DNA of 64,000 bases from Streptosporangium sp040640155 (GTDB taxonomy: Bacteria; Actinomycetota; Actinomycetes; Streptosporangiales; Streptosporangiaceae). The position numbers and the translations under genes were made by a program. The notes beneath the pieces are model-generated. The model was not told the DNA's origin. It was given only the letters and a program-made list of their open reading frames with translations, and ran no database searches. The stretch spans positions 1-64,000 of the forward strand of contig NZ_JBFABE010000026.1 in assembly GCF_040640155.1 (NCBI RefSeq), in the 5' to 3' direction. Within the stretch, counting starts at the first letter, position 1, and each line of letters opens with the position of its first letter. Shown here piece by piece: positions 24,744-33,655 of the stretch.

Positions 24744-25167
24744 AGATGTCGTTCATGCCCCAAGGCCTGAGATCGTTCACCCGGAACCCACTACCGCCCG
24801 TGTCGTCGTAGGGGACGATCAACGCGCCCCCTCCGCTGTTGATGTCCTCCCACAGGATCGCATCGCATCTCGTCTCATTATTGACCAAGGAACTGGCCAT
24901 GTCGTTCACGCCGCTCCCGCTGATCACCGGTCCTGAACCCCAGAGGTAGTAGAGCCGGTCGTCCACGTAGCTGGAGTCGGCATTGTAGTAGTCATGTCTG
25001 CCGCCGACCCTGTTCTCGTGTTCGAAAACGCACATCTCCCCGCCGCCGCACCAGCCGTCGTGCTCATCCGCCAGCGCCGGCGTAGCGGAGACGACGGCCA
25101 GTGAGGCACCCAGCGCGATTCCGGCTAGAGCCGCGACGACTCGGGTCATCGCATGTGTGACACGCAT
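24712..25167 (-). CDS. Secreted peptidase inhibitor I36-like protein
   Basis: The chosen start gives a signal peptide ending TPALA-DEHDG. The mature ~118 residues have GGEMCVFEHENRVGG, a WCGGG opening and C-terminal SSGWLNCV, with the aromatic/Gly-rich pattern of the I36 (SMPI, beta-gamma-crystallin-like) family. It likely inhibits secreted metalloproteases. A start at 25215 lies two nt after the lipoprotein stop (TAG-CC-ATG) and could allow coupling; GGGAG supports 25167 or 25170. Confidence 0.82.
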   Translation of the reverse strand: MRVTHAMTRVVAALAGIALGASLAVVSATPALADEHDGWCGGGEMCVFEHENRVGGRHDYYNADSSYVDDRLYYLWGSGPVISGSGVNDMASSLVNNETRCDAILWEDINSGGGALIVPYDDTGGSGFRVNDLRPWGMNDIFSSSGWLNCV

Positions 25168-25217
25168 CATACTCCCAGGAAAGTCTCCGATAAGGGGCTT
25201 CATCAGGCTGGTCATGG

Positions 25218-26126
25218 CTACGGCCGCCCGCCCTGCAGGAGGATCTCGGTGTTGCGCAGGAGGGCCTCCCGGTTCCGTGCGAGCGCCTTGAGTTCATCGG
25301 CGTGCTGCTCGAGCAGCTGCTTCTCGTTCGCGATCTGCGCCTCCGAAAGCCGCACCGCGTAACCCGATCGGTCCTTGCACTCCATATCGGCGGTGGCGAC
25401 CTTGCGCTCCTCCTCGCTCACCGCGGCGACGGGCTGCCTGCCCCATCGAGAGTCGTTCCAGGCCTCCTCGGGGGTGGCGTAGGCGTACCCGCCCTGTTTC
25501 ATGCATGCGCTCCAGTCGGTCGCTGCCCGCATGACCTCGGCATCCTTCCTGGCCGACGCCGCCGCTTTGGCCATCAGTTGCCAGACCAGGAGTCTGTTCG
25601 CCCGAGGCGCCTTTGAGGACAGGATCTGGCCGGCCTCTCTGGTGCATCCCCCCTCGGGGGCCTTGACGCCGCTGCTCAGGGTCACGCCACCACCGGTCAG
25701 GGCTCGGCGTTCCTCCATGGGCACGGCTCGCACCTGCTCCTCGGTCGGACGGTTCCGGGAGGTCGGATCCGGCTCCACCGCATAACCGTTGCGCGCGGCC
25801 CGGGCGGGCTCGATGTAAAGGTAACGCCGGCTCGTGATGAGCTCCGGCCCCGCCTCCTTGGACTCCACGGTCTTGAAATCCGTGAAGCCGAGACGCCTCA
25901 TGCAGGAGGAGACCAGGGCGGCCCGGGCGGCGGTCATGTTTCTGCGCTGCTCCGCGGTGTCGACATACACCGACAACGGCGATTTCTCGTCCACAGGCGC
26001 GGTGTTCATGCCCTGAAGCCGAGCCGTGTACGTCCCGACCGAGGTTTCACCACCACAAGCTGCGAGCCCCCATAAAAGCGTCAAACCGCCGACCAGAGTC
26101 ACGGCGTTTCTGGACAGATTAACCAC
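25218..26126 (-). CDS. Putative lipoprotein, unknown family
   Basis: A 302-residue protein starting at GTG 26126 behind GGAGG with 7-nt spacing. The signal peptide ends in the lipobox LWGLAACGG (lipid cysteine ~26). The mature protein is mostly helical and charged, with spaced cysteines in VSSCMRRLGF, APEGGCTREA, WSACMKQGGYAY and ADMECKDRSGY, and an EKQLLEQHADELKALARNRE helix near the end. It is upstream of the I36-type gene with only two nt between stop and a possible start, so an operon is likely. Function not recognised. Confidence 0.82.
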   Translation of the reverse strand: MVNLSRNAVTLVGGLTLLWGLAACGGETSVGTYTARLQGMNTAPVDEKSPLSVYVDTAEQRRNMTAARAALVSSCMRRLGFTDFKTVESKEAGPELITSRRYLYIEPARAARNGYAVEPDPTSRNRPTEEQVRAVPMEERRALTGGGVTLSSGVKAPEGGCTREAGQILSSKAPRANRLLVWQLMAKAAASARKDAEVMRAATDWSACMKQGGYAYATPEEAWNDSRWGRQPVAAVSEEERKVATADMECKDRSGYAVRLSEAQIANEKQLLEQHADELKALARNREALLRNTEILLQGGRP

Positions 26127-27410
26127 AGGCGAACCTCCAGCTCTCGTCTCTCCACGCGGCTGCGCCGTCAATGACGCGGCCGGACAGCCATTTCCGCCTG
26201 ACTGGCGATCGCCGTTCATCGGTCACGAACCGCACCAGGACAGGTCTCTCACATGAGGCGATCCGTCGGGCCTGGCCAGAATCCGAACCGTCCCCTCAGA
26301 GTGAAGGATCACCGTGTCCTGCGGGTCGGTACCGAGATTGACACCATGACTGGCACAGCCTTGCCGCTGTTGATGATTACTCAGACCGGACACGAGAATC
26401 AAGGAGAAAAAACAACCTTTTCCCTTGATTCATTTGGGCCAACGTGTTCATGATGTGCCGGCCGTGGTCCGCAGGGACCTGCCGTGCCGAACCCGAGTGA
26501 GACCGGAGCCATGCGGGAACAGAAAAACTTTCGGATCACACCCCCTCCACTGCCCGTCTCGGCCGCTCAAGTCAAGGTTTCACAGGTCTTGACGCAACCT
26601 CTTCGGCAGCCCAGATCGAACGAGCCCGGCGAACCGATGACCACACCTCGAGCACGTGGCCAGGAAGGCCGACTTAAGAGGAGTCACCGAAACGCCCGTT
26701 CCATGTGATCTGCGCACTGACGCCTCACCCCCTCTTTCACGCGGAGGCCGGCACCCTCGACCGTCTCTTTTCTCACGCATCCTCCATGACCACCAGAAAA
26801 ATATCAAGAAGAGTCCCGGCGATTGTCCATGCGTCGGACCGCCATTACCGAACGTGCTCGACGACCGGCTGACCAGCTGAAATCGTCTTTCGGTCTTCGG
26901 GCCATACCGCTTTTCCACGGGAGCGCCACCGCTTCACACAGGCGTCCGGCCAGCCCGGGACCGCGGCAAAGTCCGCAGACGACGCGCAGGCTCTCGATCC
27001 AGGCATCGGCATGTTCACCGGGACCGTGACGAATAATCCGTTCATCGGGAACTCGTTCACATCGCCGGGCGAACAGCGCACCCGCGATCATGCTTTGACC
27101 CGCATCGGCCCACCCAGGATGAATGCCCCTCACCGCTTGTGACGCATTGACTCCGGTGACGCGTACAAGAAAACGCACGTCCGGCGAGAACATCTCATCT
27201 TCCTCACATCGGAAGGCGTCGTCCCGGACAGGGCGGCATTGGCAAAGAAAAAACAACACCTCTCTTGATCATACTTACTTCTCGTGGTACCCCTTAGGCG
27301 AGATCGCTCTCCGTGCGGCCGGTGACGGCCTCAATGTCTGCCCGGTCCCGTCCGGCCGTCTACGTGAAACCCCCTTCCCCGCAGACCGCCCTTTGAGGAG
27401 CGCAGAGTTC
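26127..27410. other. 1.3-kb lower-GC region without a convincing gene
   Basis: It lies between divergent lipoprotein and secreted-hydrolase genes. Base composition is clearly less GC-rich than neighbours. Open frames up to ~150 codons exist (for example 26804-27259 minus and 26580-26918 minus), but none has a recognisable domain and codon use is unlike real genes here. It holds the 26396-26431 hairpin and two copies of an A-rich motif (GAAAAAACAAC) near 26405 and 27247. It could be long regulatory DNA or eroded foreign DNA. Confidence 0.6.
26396..26431. other. AT-rich hairpin
   Basis: GAATCAAGG-A-GAAAA (26396-26410) pairs with TTTTCCCTTGATTC (26418-26431), a 14-bp stem with one bulged A and a 7-base loop. 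It could be a terminator or regulatory RNA element; no T-run follows. Confidence 0.45.
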
Positions 27411-30400
27411 TTGAGACGTCCATGCATTCTCCTGTTGTCCGCCGCCCTGGTGACCACCACGATTTCCGTCGCGGAAGTGATGTCCGGCGCCGGCAGCGCC
27501 GCCGCCGCGCCCGCGCCGGTGAAAGAAACGCCCGCGCCGGCAGAGGAACGTTTGTCGGTCGAGCCGTCACAGCGCGACAAGGTCCTTTCCCAGGACTGGA
27601 TGACGTCGAACGACCTGGCCGTCACGGCGACGGGTGACGCCACCGGATTCCACATTCTGGGGGCGAGGTCACGTGACGGCTATTCGTGGCGCACGATCGC
27701 GACGCTCAGCGAGCCCGGTATGGAAACGGATCAATGGGTGGGCAACACCTGCCTGACGAGTTCGGGACGTCAGGTCGTCGCGACGTACGCCCCCCGGCAC
27801 TTCACCAACCGCGCGTGGCTGTTCAGCAGGGGCGCCTTCGCCGCCGTCGTCGACGTGAGAAGTGGCAAGGTCACCAAACTCAAGGACCAGGTGAGCCTCG
27901 CCTACTACAACCCGGGATGCGGCTCGGACGACAAGGTCGCCTTCACGCAGGGCACCACCGACGACCGCAGGACGACGCGCCTGTTCACCGTGGACACCGC
28001 CTCGAAGTCGGTCACGCGACCGATCGTCCTCGAAGGGCAGGTGACCTCCGCCACCGCCGTCGCGGACGGCATCGTCGCGGCGTCCGGGAACCGGCTGGTG
28101 GAGGTCGAGCGGTCGGGAAGGCTCAAGACGCTGGCCACAGCCGACTCGGTGCCGTTCAACATCCGCCCGACGGCCGACGGGGGCGTCGCGTTCATGGACG
28201 AGAGCAGCGGCGAGGCGTCCGTCAAGCACTACCGCGAGGGCTCGGTGAGGGTGCTCGCCTCGGGCCGCCTCGGGGACGTCGCCCTGCACTCGGGAACCGA
28301 CGGAAGGGTCTTCGTCACGGGGGGCGCCCGGCAGCGAGGCACGCTGCCCTCTCTCGTGTCGCTCGTCGGCGGCGCGCCGGGAGCGGGGGCCGTCTCCTCC
28401 GAGGGCGGCCTGCTGATCAAGAGCGCGGCGCGGCGAGGGCTCAGGCGCGACCTTCAGAGCGACCCGGCGGACACGGGTTTCCCGGGGAAGGTCCGGGAGA
28501 GACACGACGCGGAACTCGTCGACATCGACGCCCAGGCCCCACGGACGCGATCATCGCTCACCTTCGCGATAGCCCCCACGCGGGCGAGCACCTCGGAGTC
28601 CGGCCGCGCCGCGAGTCCGCGGTTGGCCAAGGCGCGGGCGGAGGTCGCATCGAGAGCCGCGACCGCGACCGGGACGATCGATCAGAACTACTCCTGCTCC
28701 GTGCCGCGTAACGATCCCAAGACGCAGGTGTACCAGCCGCACTGGCGCCAGGTGGAGTGGGCGGTCGATCAGCTGGTCTTCAAGGACCGGCTGCAGGTGT
28801 GGCGCCAGCAGGACTGGAAGGGCTCGGGCGTTCCCCAGTGGAACCCGCAGGACACGTTCCCCGCGCCCGACCTGGCGGGGGGCGGGCGGATCCCGGTCTC
28901 CGTCATGTTCGGCATCCTCGCGCAGGAGTCGAACCTTTGGCAGGCGCAACGGGACGTGCTCCCCGGGGAGACGGGCAACCCCCTCGTGGGCAACTACTAC
29001 GGCGTCAAGATCTATGACGACGAACCCGCGAACGACTGGGACATCGATTTCAAGAACGCCGACTGCGGATACGGCATCACCCAGCAGACCGATCACATGC
29101 GCCGGGCCGGGCACGCGAGGGACGGGGAGTGGCTCTGGGCTCCCGAGACCCAGCGCAGGGTCGCCCTGGACTACGTGACGAACATCGCCGCCGGCATGGC
29201 CACCCTCGCCGAGAAGTGGAACCAGATATACAACGACACCGGCGGCGCGGTGAAGGTGAACAACGGCGATCCCGCGAAGATCGAGAACTGGTACCTGGCG
29301 ATCTGGGCCTACAACAGCGGCTGGTATCCCAAGGCGCAGGCGGGCGCGCACGGCGGCGCCTGGGGCGTCGGCTGGACCAACAACCCGAAGAACCCGGACT
29401 ACCTCATGGGACGTCGCCCCTTCCTCGACAACAACTCCTATCCCGACGCGGCGCACCCGCAGCACTGGCCGTACCAGGAGAAGGTCCTGGGCTGGTCGGC
29501 CTGGCCCATCGCCAAGAGCTACTACAACACCACCACGGGTCAGTGGGTCACCGAGGGCGGGTACAACTACGCGTGGTGGAACACGGTGCAGAACCGTCGC
29601 AGCATGGTGCCGCTCACGTCGCCCGACACCGTGAACCTGGACGCGTTCTGCTCGGCCGACAACGAATGCCAGGCCGGCTCGGGCGACTGCACCAGAACCG
29701 ACCGGAAATGCTGGTGGCATTCACCGAAGATGTGGAAGACCTGCCCCGCGGAGTGCGGCAACGAGGCGGAACTCCGGTACAACGCGTCCTATGCCGGCAC
29801 CGAACGCGCCGAGCCGAGCGACCAGTGGACACCGTGTCTCACCCCGGGGCTGCCACCGGTGACCGGCGACACGACGAAAACGCTGATCGTCGACGACGTT
29901 CCCAGTTCCGTACCGCCGATCCGCGGCGGCAACTGTTCCAATTCCGGATGGACCAACTCCGGGACCCTGTCGTTCGACTTCGAGCAGGACACCACGGGCG
30001 ACGTACCCGGGCGGGCCGACTTCCAGCAACTCGGCAACGGATTCGGCGGCCATCTGTGGTGGGGGTACTCCCGAAGCGGCGCGCACAGGGGCGCGGCCAT
30101 GAAGGTGACCGGCACCTGGGAGCTCAACCAGCAGATCAACGGCTGGGCGCGAGTGATCGTGCACGTCCCGAAACGGAGGGCGGAGACCCAGCAGGCTCCG
30201 TACACCGTCAACCTCGGTAACGGCCAGTCCGAGACCCGGTACCTTTCCCAGGGCAGGGAGGAGAACGCCTGGCACAACCTCGGCGTCTTCCAGTTCGCCG
30301 GAACGCCCAAGGTGTCGCTGACCAACCTGAACCTGGAGGGTCACGGTACGGCGGCGGTCGCCTGGGACGCCATCGCCTTCCAGGTCCTCGCGAAGAAACC

Positions 30401-31424
30401 GAAACACTTCGTCGTCGGCATGGGCGACTCCTTCGCATCGGGAGAAGGAGCCGGGAACTACTACCCCGAGACCGACACGGGTTACAAGAGCGTCCGGTGG
30501 AACGCCTGCCGTCGGAGCAAGGACGCCTGGATAAGGCAGACCGTCCTGCCGGGCGAGACGCAGACCGTCGGCCAGCTCGCCGACTCCTTCAGTCCGAAGA
30601 TGGATTTCGCGTTCGTGGCCTGTTCCGGTGCGACCACGCTGGACATGACGTTGCAGGAGTACCAGTACACCATCGATCCACTCGGTGACTGGTCGGCCTA
30701 TCGGAACGACGCCGAGGGGAGATTCAGGGAGGTGGCCCAGCTGGAGAGCGGGTTCCTCAACAAGAACACCACGCTGGTCACCCTGTCGATAGGCGGGAAC
30801 GACGCGAAGTTCAGCGACGTGATCAGCAATTGTTACATAATCTCGTGTTACAGCTCCGGCCACGAAAACAACATCAAGTCCGATATCACGCACGCGGTGA
30901 ACGACCGAATGGCATTAGGTCTTCCGGCGAATGTCAAGAACATTCTCCAACGAATCGAGGACAAGGCGGCCAATGCCTCCCCGGGGCGGGGAAAGAAGGC
31001 GAAGATCGTCCTCATGGGGTATCCCGACATCGCCGGTCCGGGGATGTCGTGTCCGGAGTTCGACGACTCGGAGAGAGCGATGTTCCAGCGCCTCACCGAG
31101 CACTTCACGGCCCAGGAGGTCGCCGTGGCACAGGCGGCCAAGTCCGCCGGCCTGGAGGTGTCCTTCGCCGACCCGTTGCCCGCGTTCCAGGGGCACGGCG
31201 CGTGCAGAAACCCCTCCCCCCTCGAAGAGACCTGGATAAACTACATTAATTTCAACAAAACCGGCCCAGGTGACTTCGAGGACTTCTGGGACGGGTGTGT
31301 GGCAGACGGACTGCGATGCGCGAGCCGAACATCCCTCCACCCGAACGGAAAAGGCGCCCGGGCGTTCGCCGCCGTTCTTGAGGGGCATCTGGCTCATCCG
31401 GCCGTGAAATACACGGGATGGTGA
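27411..31424 (+). CDS. Secreted multidomain protein: propeller-like head, lytic transglycosylase-like domain, SGNH/GDSL esterase
   Basis: Starting at TTG 27411 (GAGGAG 11-16 nt upstream) gives 1337 residues with a signal peptide. Residues ~45-400 look beta-propeller-like. A transglycosylase-like domain follows (~440-800): E506 in FGILAQESNLW is the candidate acid, then YGITQQTDHM. A Cys-rich linker (~750-800) and golvesin/xly-like beta domain (~830-995) precede a C-terminal SGNH hydrolase with S1007 (GDSFASGEG), N1130 (SIGGND) and the SLHPNGKG catalytic His (H1310). Fusion of a muralytic-type and an esterase domain suggests cell-wall or polysaccharide action. Some boundaries are uncertain. 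Confidence 0.85.
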   Translation: MRRPCILLLSAALVTTTISVAEVMSGAGSAAAAPAPVKETPAPAEERLSVEPSQRDKVLSQDWMTSNDLAVTATGDATGFHILGARSRDGYSWRTIATLSEPGMETDQWVGNTCLTSSGRQVVATYAPRHFTNRAWLFSRGAFAAVVDVRSGKVTKLKDQVSLAYYNPGCGSDDKVAFTQGTTDDRRTTRLFTVDTASKSVTRPIVLEGQVTSATAVADGIVAASGNRLVEVERSGRLKTLATADSVPFNIRPTADGGVAFMDESSGEASVKHYREGSVRVLASGRLGDVALHSGTDGRVFVTGGARQRGTLPSLVSLVGGAPGAGAVSSEGGLLIKSAARRGLRRDLQSDPADTGFPGKVRERHDAELVDIDAQAPRTRSSLTFAIAPTRASTSESGRAASPRLAKARAEVASRAATATGTIDQNYSCSVPRNDPKTQVYQPHWRQVEWAVDQLVFKDRLQVWRQQDWKGSGVPQWNPQDTFPAPDLAGGGRIPVSVMFGILAQESNLWQAQRDVLPGETGNPLVGNYYGVKIYDDEPANDWDIDFKNADCGYGITQQTDHMRRAGHARDGEWLWAPETQRRVALDYVTNIAAGMATLAEKWNQIYNDTGGAVKVNNGDPAKIENWYLAIWAYNSGWYPKAQAGAHGGAWGVGWTNNPKNPDYLMGRRPFLDNNSYPDAAHPQHWPYQEKVLGWSAWPIAKSYYNTTTGQWVTEGGYNYAWWNTVQNRRSMVPLTSPDTVNLDAFCSADNECQAGSGDCTRTDRKCWWHSPKMWKTCPAECGNEAELRYNASYAGTERAEPSDQWTPCLTPGLPPVTGDTTKTLIVDDVPSSVPPIRGGNCSNSGWTNSGTLSFDFEQDTTGDVPGRADFQQLGNGFGGHLWWGYSRSGAHRGAAMKVTGTWELNQQINGWARVIVHVPKRRAETQQAPYTVNLGNGQSETRYLSQGREENAWHNLGVFQFAGTPKVSLTNLNLEGHGTAAVAWDAIAFQVLAKKPKHFVVGMGDSFASGEGAGNYYPETDTGYKSVRWNACRRSKDAWIRQTVLPGETQTVGQLADSFSPKMDFAFVACSGATTLDMTLQEYQYTIDPLGDWSAYRNDAEGRFREVAQLESGFLNKNTTLVTLSIGGNDAKFSDVISNCYIISCYSSGHENNIKSDITHAVNDRMALGLPANVKNILQRIEDKAANASPGRGKKAKIVLMGYPDIAGPGMSCPEFDDSERAMFQRLTEHFTAQEVAVAQAAKSAGLEVSFADPLPAFQGHGACRNPSPLEETWINYINFNKTGPGDFEDFWDGCVADGLRCASRTSLHPNGKGARAFAAVLEGHLAHPAVKYTGW

Positions 31425-31501
31425 ACCAGGCCGGCGCCGGTGCGAGAATCTCGTACCGGCGCCTTCCGGCACGGCCGGCCGGTACGCGGACGAGGTGAAC
31501 G

Positions 31502-31939
31502 GTGGAGGATGATGCGCAGGTCCCGGAAGTCGATCGGAGGCTGCGCGGATGTCTTCTCGCCGCCGCGGTGATCGCCGTCCTGTGCTTCCTGGGACCGCTG
31601 CTCCTCTACTACCTCTATCAGAGGAGCGCGATCGTCTCGGCCGAACGGAGCACTCTGAGGGTCACCACCGTGTTCGCCGAGAAGGTGGTGAGCGAGGGGA
31701 GCGTCAGCGACCTCTCGGTCCGGCGGATCGACGGTTCCATAGCCGAGGTGTCCGTGTTCTCATCGGAACGGACCGCCACGGCCCTGGTCGTGTCGGTGAG
31801 CGCGTTCTCCACGCGGGGGACGCTGCTGGGAACGAGCCCGTTCACCCGCTGCCACACGGTGTCGTTCACCATGATCGATCCTGCCCGTCCGCGCTATTCG
31901 ATCGAGCCGCTTCCCGGATGTGCGTACGAATACGATTAG
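31502..31939 (+). CDS. Hypothetical single-pass membrane protein
   Basis: A 145-residue protein. One helix at ~15-37 (CLLAAAVIAVLCFLGPLLLY) follows an acidic N-terminus, then a short beta-rich outer domain with TRCHTVSFTM and PLPGCAYEYD cysteines. GTG 31502 has GAGGTGA upstream. It lies 77 nt after the secreted multidomain gene on the same strand, so possibly in its transcript. No family recognised. Confidence 0.7.
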   Translation: MEDDAQVPEVDRRLRGCLLAAAVIAVLCFLGPLLLYYLYQRSAIVSAERSTLRVTTVFAEKVVSEGSVSDLSVRRIDGSIAEVSVFSSERTATALVVSVSAFSTRGTLLGTSPFTRCHTVSFTMIDPARPRYSIEPLPGCAYEYD

Positions 31940-32150
31940 AGCTCGCCGGGCCTCCAGGGGCGATCGGACAGTGCGAGGTGTGCGGGCGGTCGGCGGCGGG
32001 TGCGAGAACCTCCGGCAAGGGATGATCGGGAGCCACCGTGACGATCGAAGGCCGCCTGGGCGGGCAGGAGGTGCCCGGGACGGCTGCCTCGTCAGCGGGT
32101 CGCCGCCGCGCCGGGCGCCGGACCCTCCGGCTTCTCAGGAAGGACAGGCG

Positions 32151-33122
32151 ATGGGCAGGATCCTCGTGGGCACGGCCTCGTGGACGCATCGGTCGCTGCT
32201 GGAGTCGGGCTGGTACCCCGGCGACGCCTCGGACCCGGCGAAACGCCTGGCCTACTACGCGTCGAGGTTCCCGGTGGTCGAGGTGGACGCCACCTACTAC
32301 CACCCGCCGTCGCTGGGCACCGTGCGGGGCTGGCGGGACCGCACCCCGCCCGGCTTCACCTTCGACGTCAAGGCGTTCTCCCTGCTCACCGGGCACCCCA
32401 CGCGACCGGCCTCGCTGTACAAGGACCTGCAGGAGGAACTGGGGGCGCCCCCGCAGCGCAACCTCTACCTCAAGGACGTGCCGCCGGAGATCACCGAGGA
32501 GGTGTGGTGGCGCTTCCTGGAGACGCTGGAGCCGCTGCACGCGTCGGGCAGGCTGGGGGCGGTGCTCTTCCAGTTCCCGCCGTGGTTCCCGATCGGCGAG
32601 GGTCCCCGTCGCTACGTCCTGGAGTGCGCCCGGCGCTGCGCGCCGATGCGGATCAGCGTGGAGTTCCGCAACCACACCTGGATGGACGAGGACAACCGCG
32701 AGGAGACCCTGGCGTTCCTCGCCGAGCACGATCTTCCGTACGTGGGGGTCGACATGCCGCAGGGGCACGCCTCGTCGATGCCACCGATCCTCGCCGCGAC
32801 CTCCGACCTCGCCGTGGTGCGGCTGCACGGGCACTCCGAGAGGTGGACCAGCAAGAACATCGACGAGCGGTTCCGGTACCTGTACTCCGAGGACGAGCTC
32901 CGGCGATGGGCGGCCAGGGTCGGGGAGCTCTCCGAACGGGCGAAGGTCACCCACGTCCTGTTCAACAACTGCTGCGCGGACAACTCCCAGCGCAACGCCT
33001 CCCGGTTCCGCGAACTCGTCGGCGGCCTCGAGGGACCGGCCCGGTGGGACGGGCGGGAGGGACGGGACGGCCCGGAGGGGGCGGCGGGCACGGACCTGCA
33101 GACGGCGCTGGAGATCGACTGA
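32151..33122 (+). CDS. DUF72 family TIM-barrel protein
   Basis: A 323-residue protein with the DUF72 blocks VGTASWTHRSLLESGWYPGD, FPVVEVDATYYHPP, LGAVLFQFPPWF and SVEFRNHTWMDE. The family is widespread and its biochemical function is unsettled. ATG 32151 follows AGGAAGGACAGG. The last ~25 residues are Gly/Asp/Arg-rich and may be species-specific. Confidence 0.9.
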   Translation: MGRILVGTASWTHRSLLESGWYPGDASDPAKRLAYYASRFPVVEVDATYYHPPSLGTVRGWRDRTPPGFTFDVKAFSLLTGHPTRPASLYKDLQEELGAPPQRNLYLKDVPPEITEEVWWRFLETLEPLHASGRLGAVLFQFPPWFPIGEGPRRYVLECARRCAPMRISVEFRNHTWMDEDNREETLAFLAEHDLPYVGVDMPQGHASSMPPILAATSDLAVVRLHGHSERWTSKNIDERFRYLYSEDELRRWAARVGELSERAKVTHVLFNNCCADNSQRNASRFRELVGGLEGPARWDGREGRDGPEGAAGTDLQTALEID

Positions 33123-33223
33123 CGCCGGCCGGCGTACCGCGGGCGCGCCGGCCGGCGGCGGCCCGCCGCCGGCGCGGTGGCACCGGTGAGGCGGAACGCC
33201 ACCCGCCGGGGCGGGCAGGGACG

Positions 33224-33502
33224 CTACCTGCTGGCCTGCCGGCGCCGCGATCCGGCCAGGGCGGTCCTGCGCTCCTCGGGGGTGGTGCCGCCCCACACGC
33301 CGTCCATCTGCTGGGTGTTCATGGCGTACTCAAGGCAGCGTCCCCGCACCGGGCAGCGGCGGCACACGGCCCTGGCCCGTTCGTACTGTTCCCGCCCGGG
33401 TCCCTCGTAGGACACGGGGAAGAAGAGCTCGGGATCCTCGTTGAGGCAGGACGAGCGGCGGGACCAGTGGATGATCGGGATGACGTTGCTCTTAAGAGGC
33501 AT
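33224..33502 (-). CDS. WhiB-like iron-sulfur transcription factor
   Basis: A 92-residue protein with the four Wbl cysteines C19, C47, C50 and C56 (SSCLNED; VCRRCPVRGRC), the acidic NEDPELFFPV segment, and the turn GVWGG at 68-72 followed by TTPEERR and a basic tail. Wbl proteins bind [4Fe-4S] clusters and partner with sigma factors in redox or developmental control. The subgroup cannot be fixed. It is next to catalase on the same strand and has a dyad-rich upstream region. Confidence 0.9.
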   Translation of the reverse strand: MPLKSNVIPIIHWSRRSSCLNEDPELFFPVSYEGPGREQYERARAVCRRCPVRGRCLEYAMNTQQMDGVWGGTTPEERRTALAGSRRRQASR

Positions 33503-33529
33503 GGCGATCCAATTGGGTGAGAACGACTC

Positions 33530-33579
33530 GAATACCAACGGCTCAGGTTGAGGATCGCGTGCCCGCTGTATTGGTATTC
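33530..33579. promoter_or_regulatory. 9-bp inverted repeat upstream of the whiB-like gene
   Basis: GAATACCAA (33530-33538) and TTGGTATTC (33571-33579) are perfectly complementary, 32 bases apart, 28-77 nt upstream of the WhiB ATG. This may be a looping operator for whiB, catalase read-through or both. TTTTCTGAAGAAAA lies just beyond. Confidence 0.5.
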
Positions 33580-33655
33580 ATACCTTTTCTGAAGAAAAAT
33601 CGGGCGGCCTTGACCGATGGTTTCTCCCGGGCCGGAAGGCCCGGGGCCGGTCCCG

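Noticed and set aside
26571..26593. GTCAAG...CTTGAC inverted repeat
   Set aside because: Six-bp arms in noncoding DNA without a nearby gene start; chance is plausible.
26580..27259. ORFs of 112 and 151 codons in the lower-GC spacer
   Set aside because: No ribosome site of quality, no recognisable domain and mutual overlap with other frames. They may be remnants but cannot be supported as genes.
28551..30893. Two long minus-strand frames inside the secreted multidomain gene
   Set aside because: The plus-strand product has a signal peptide and conserved catalytic motifs; the minus frames are Val/Gly/Arg-rich shadows.
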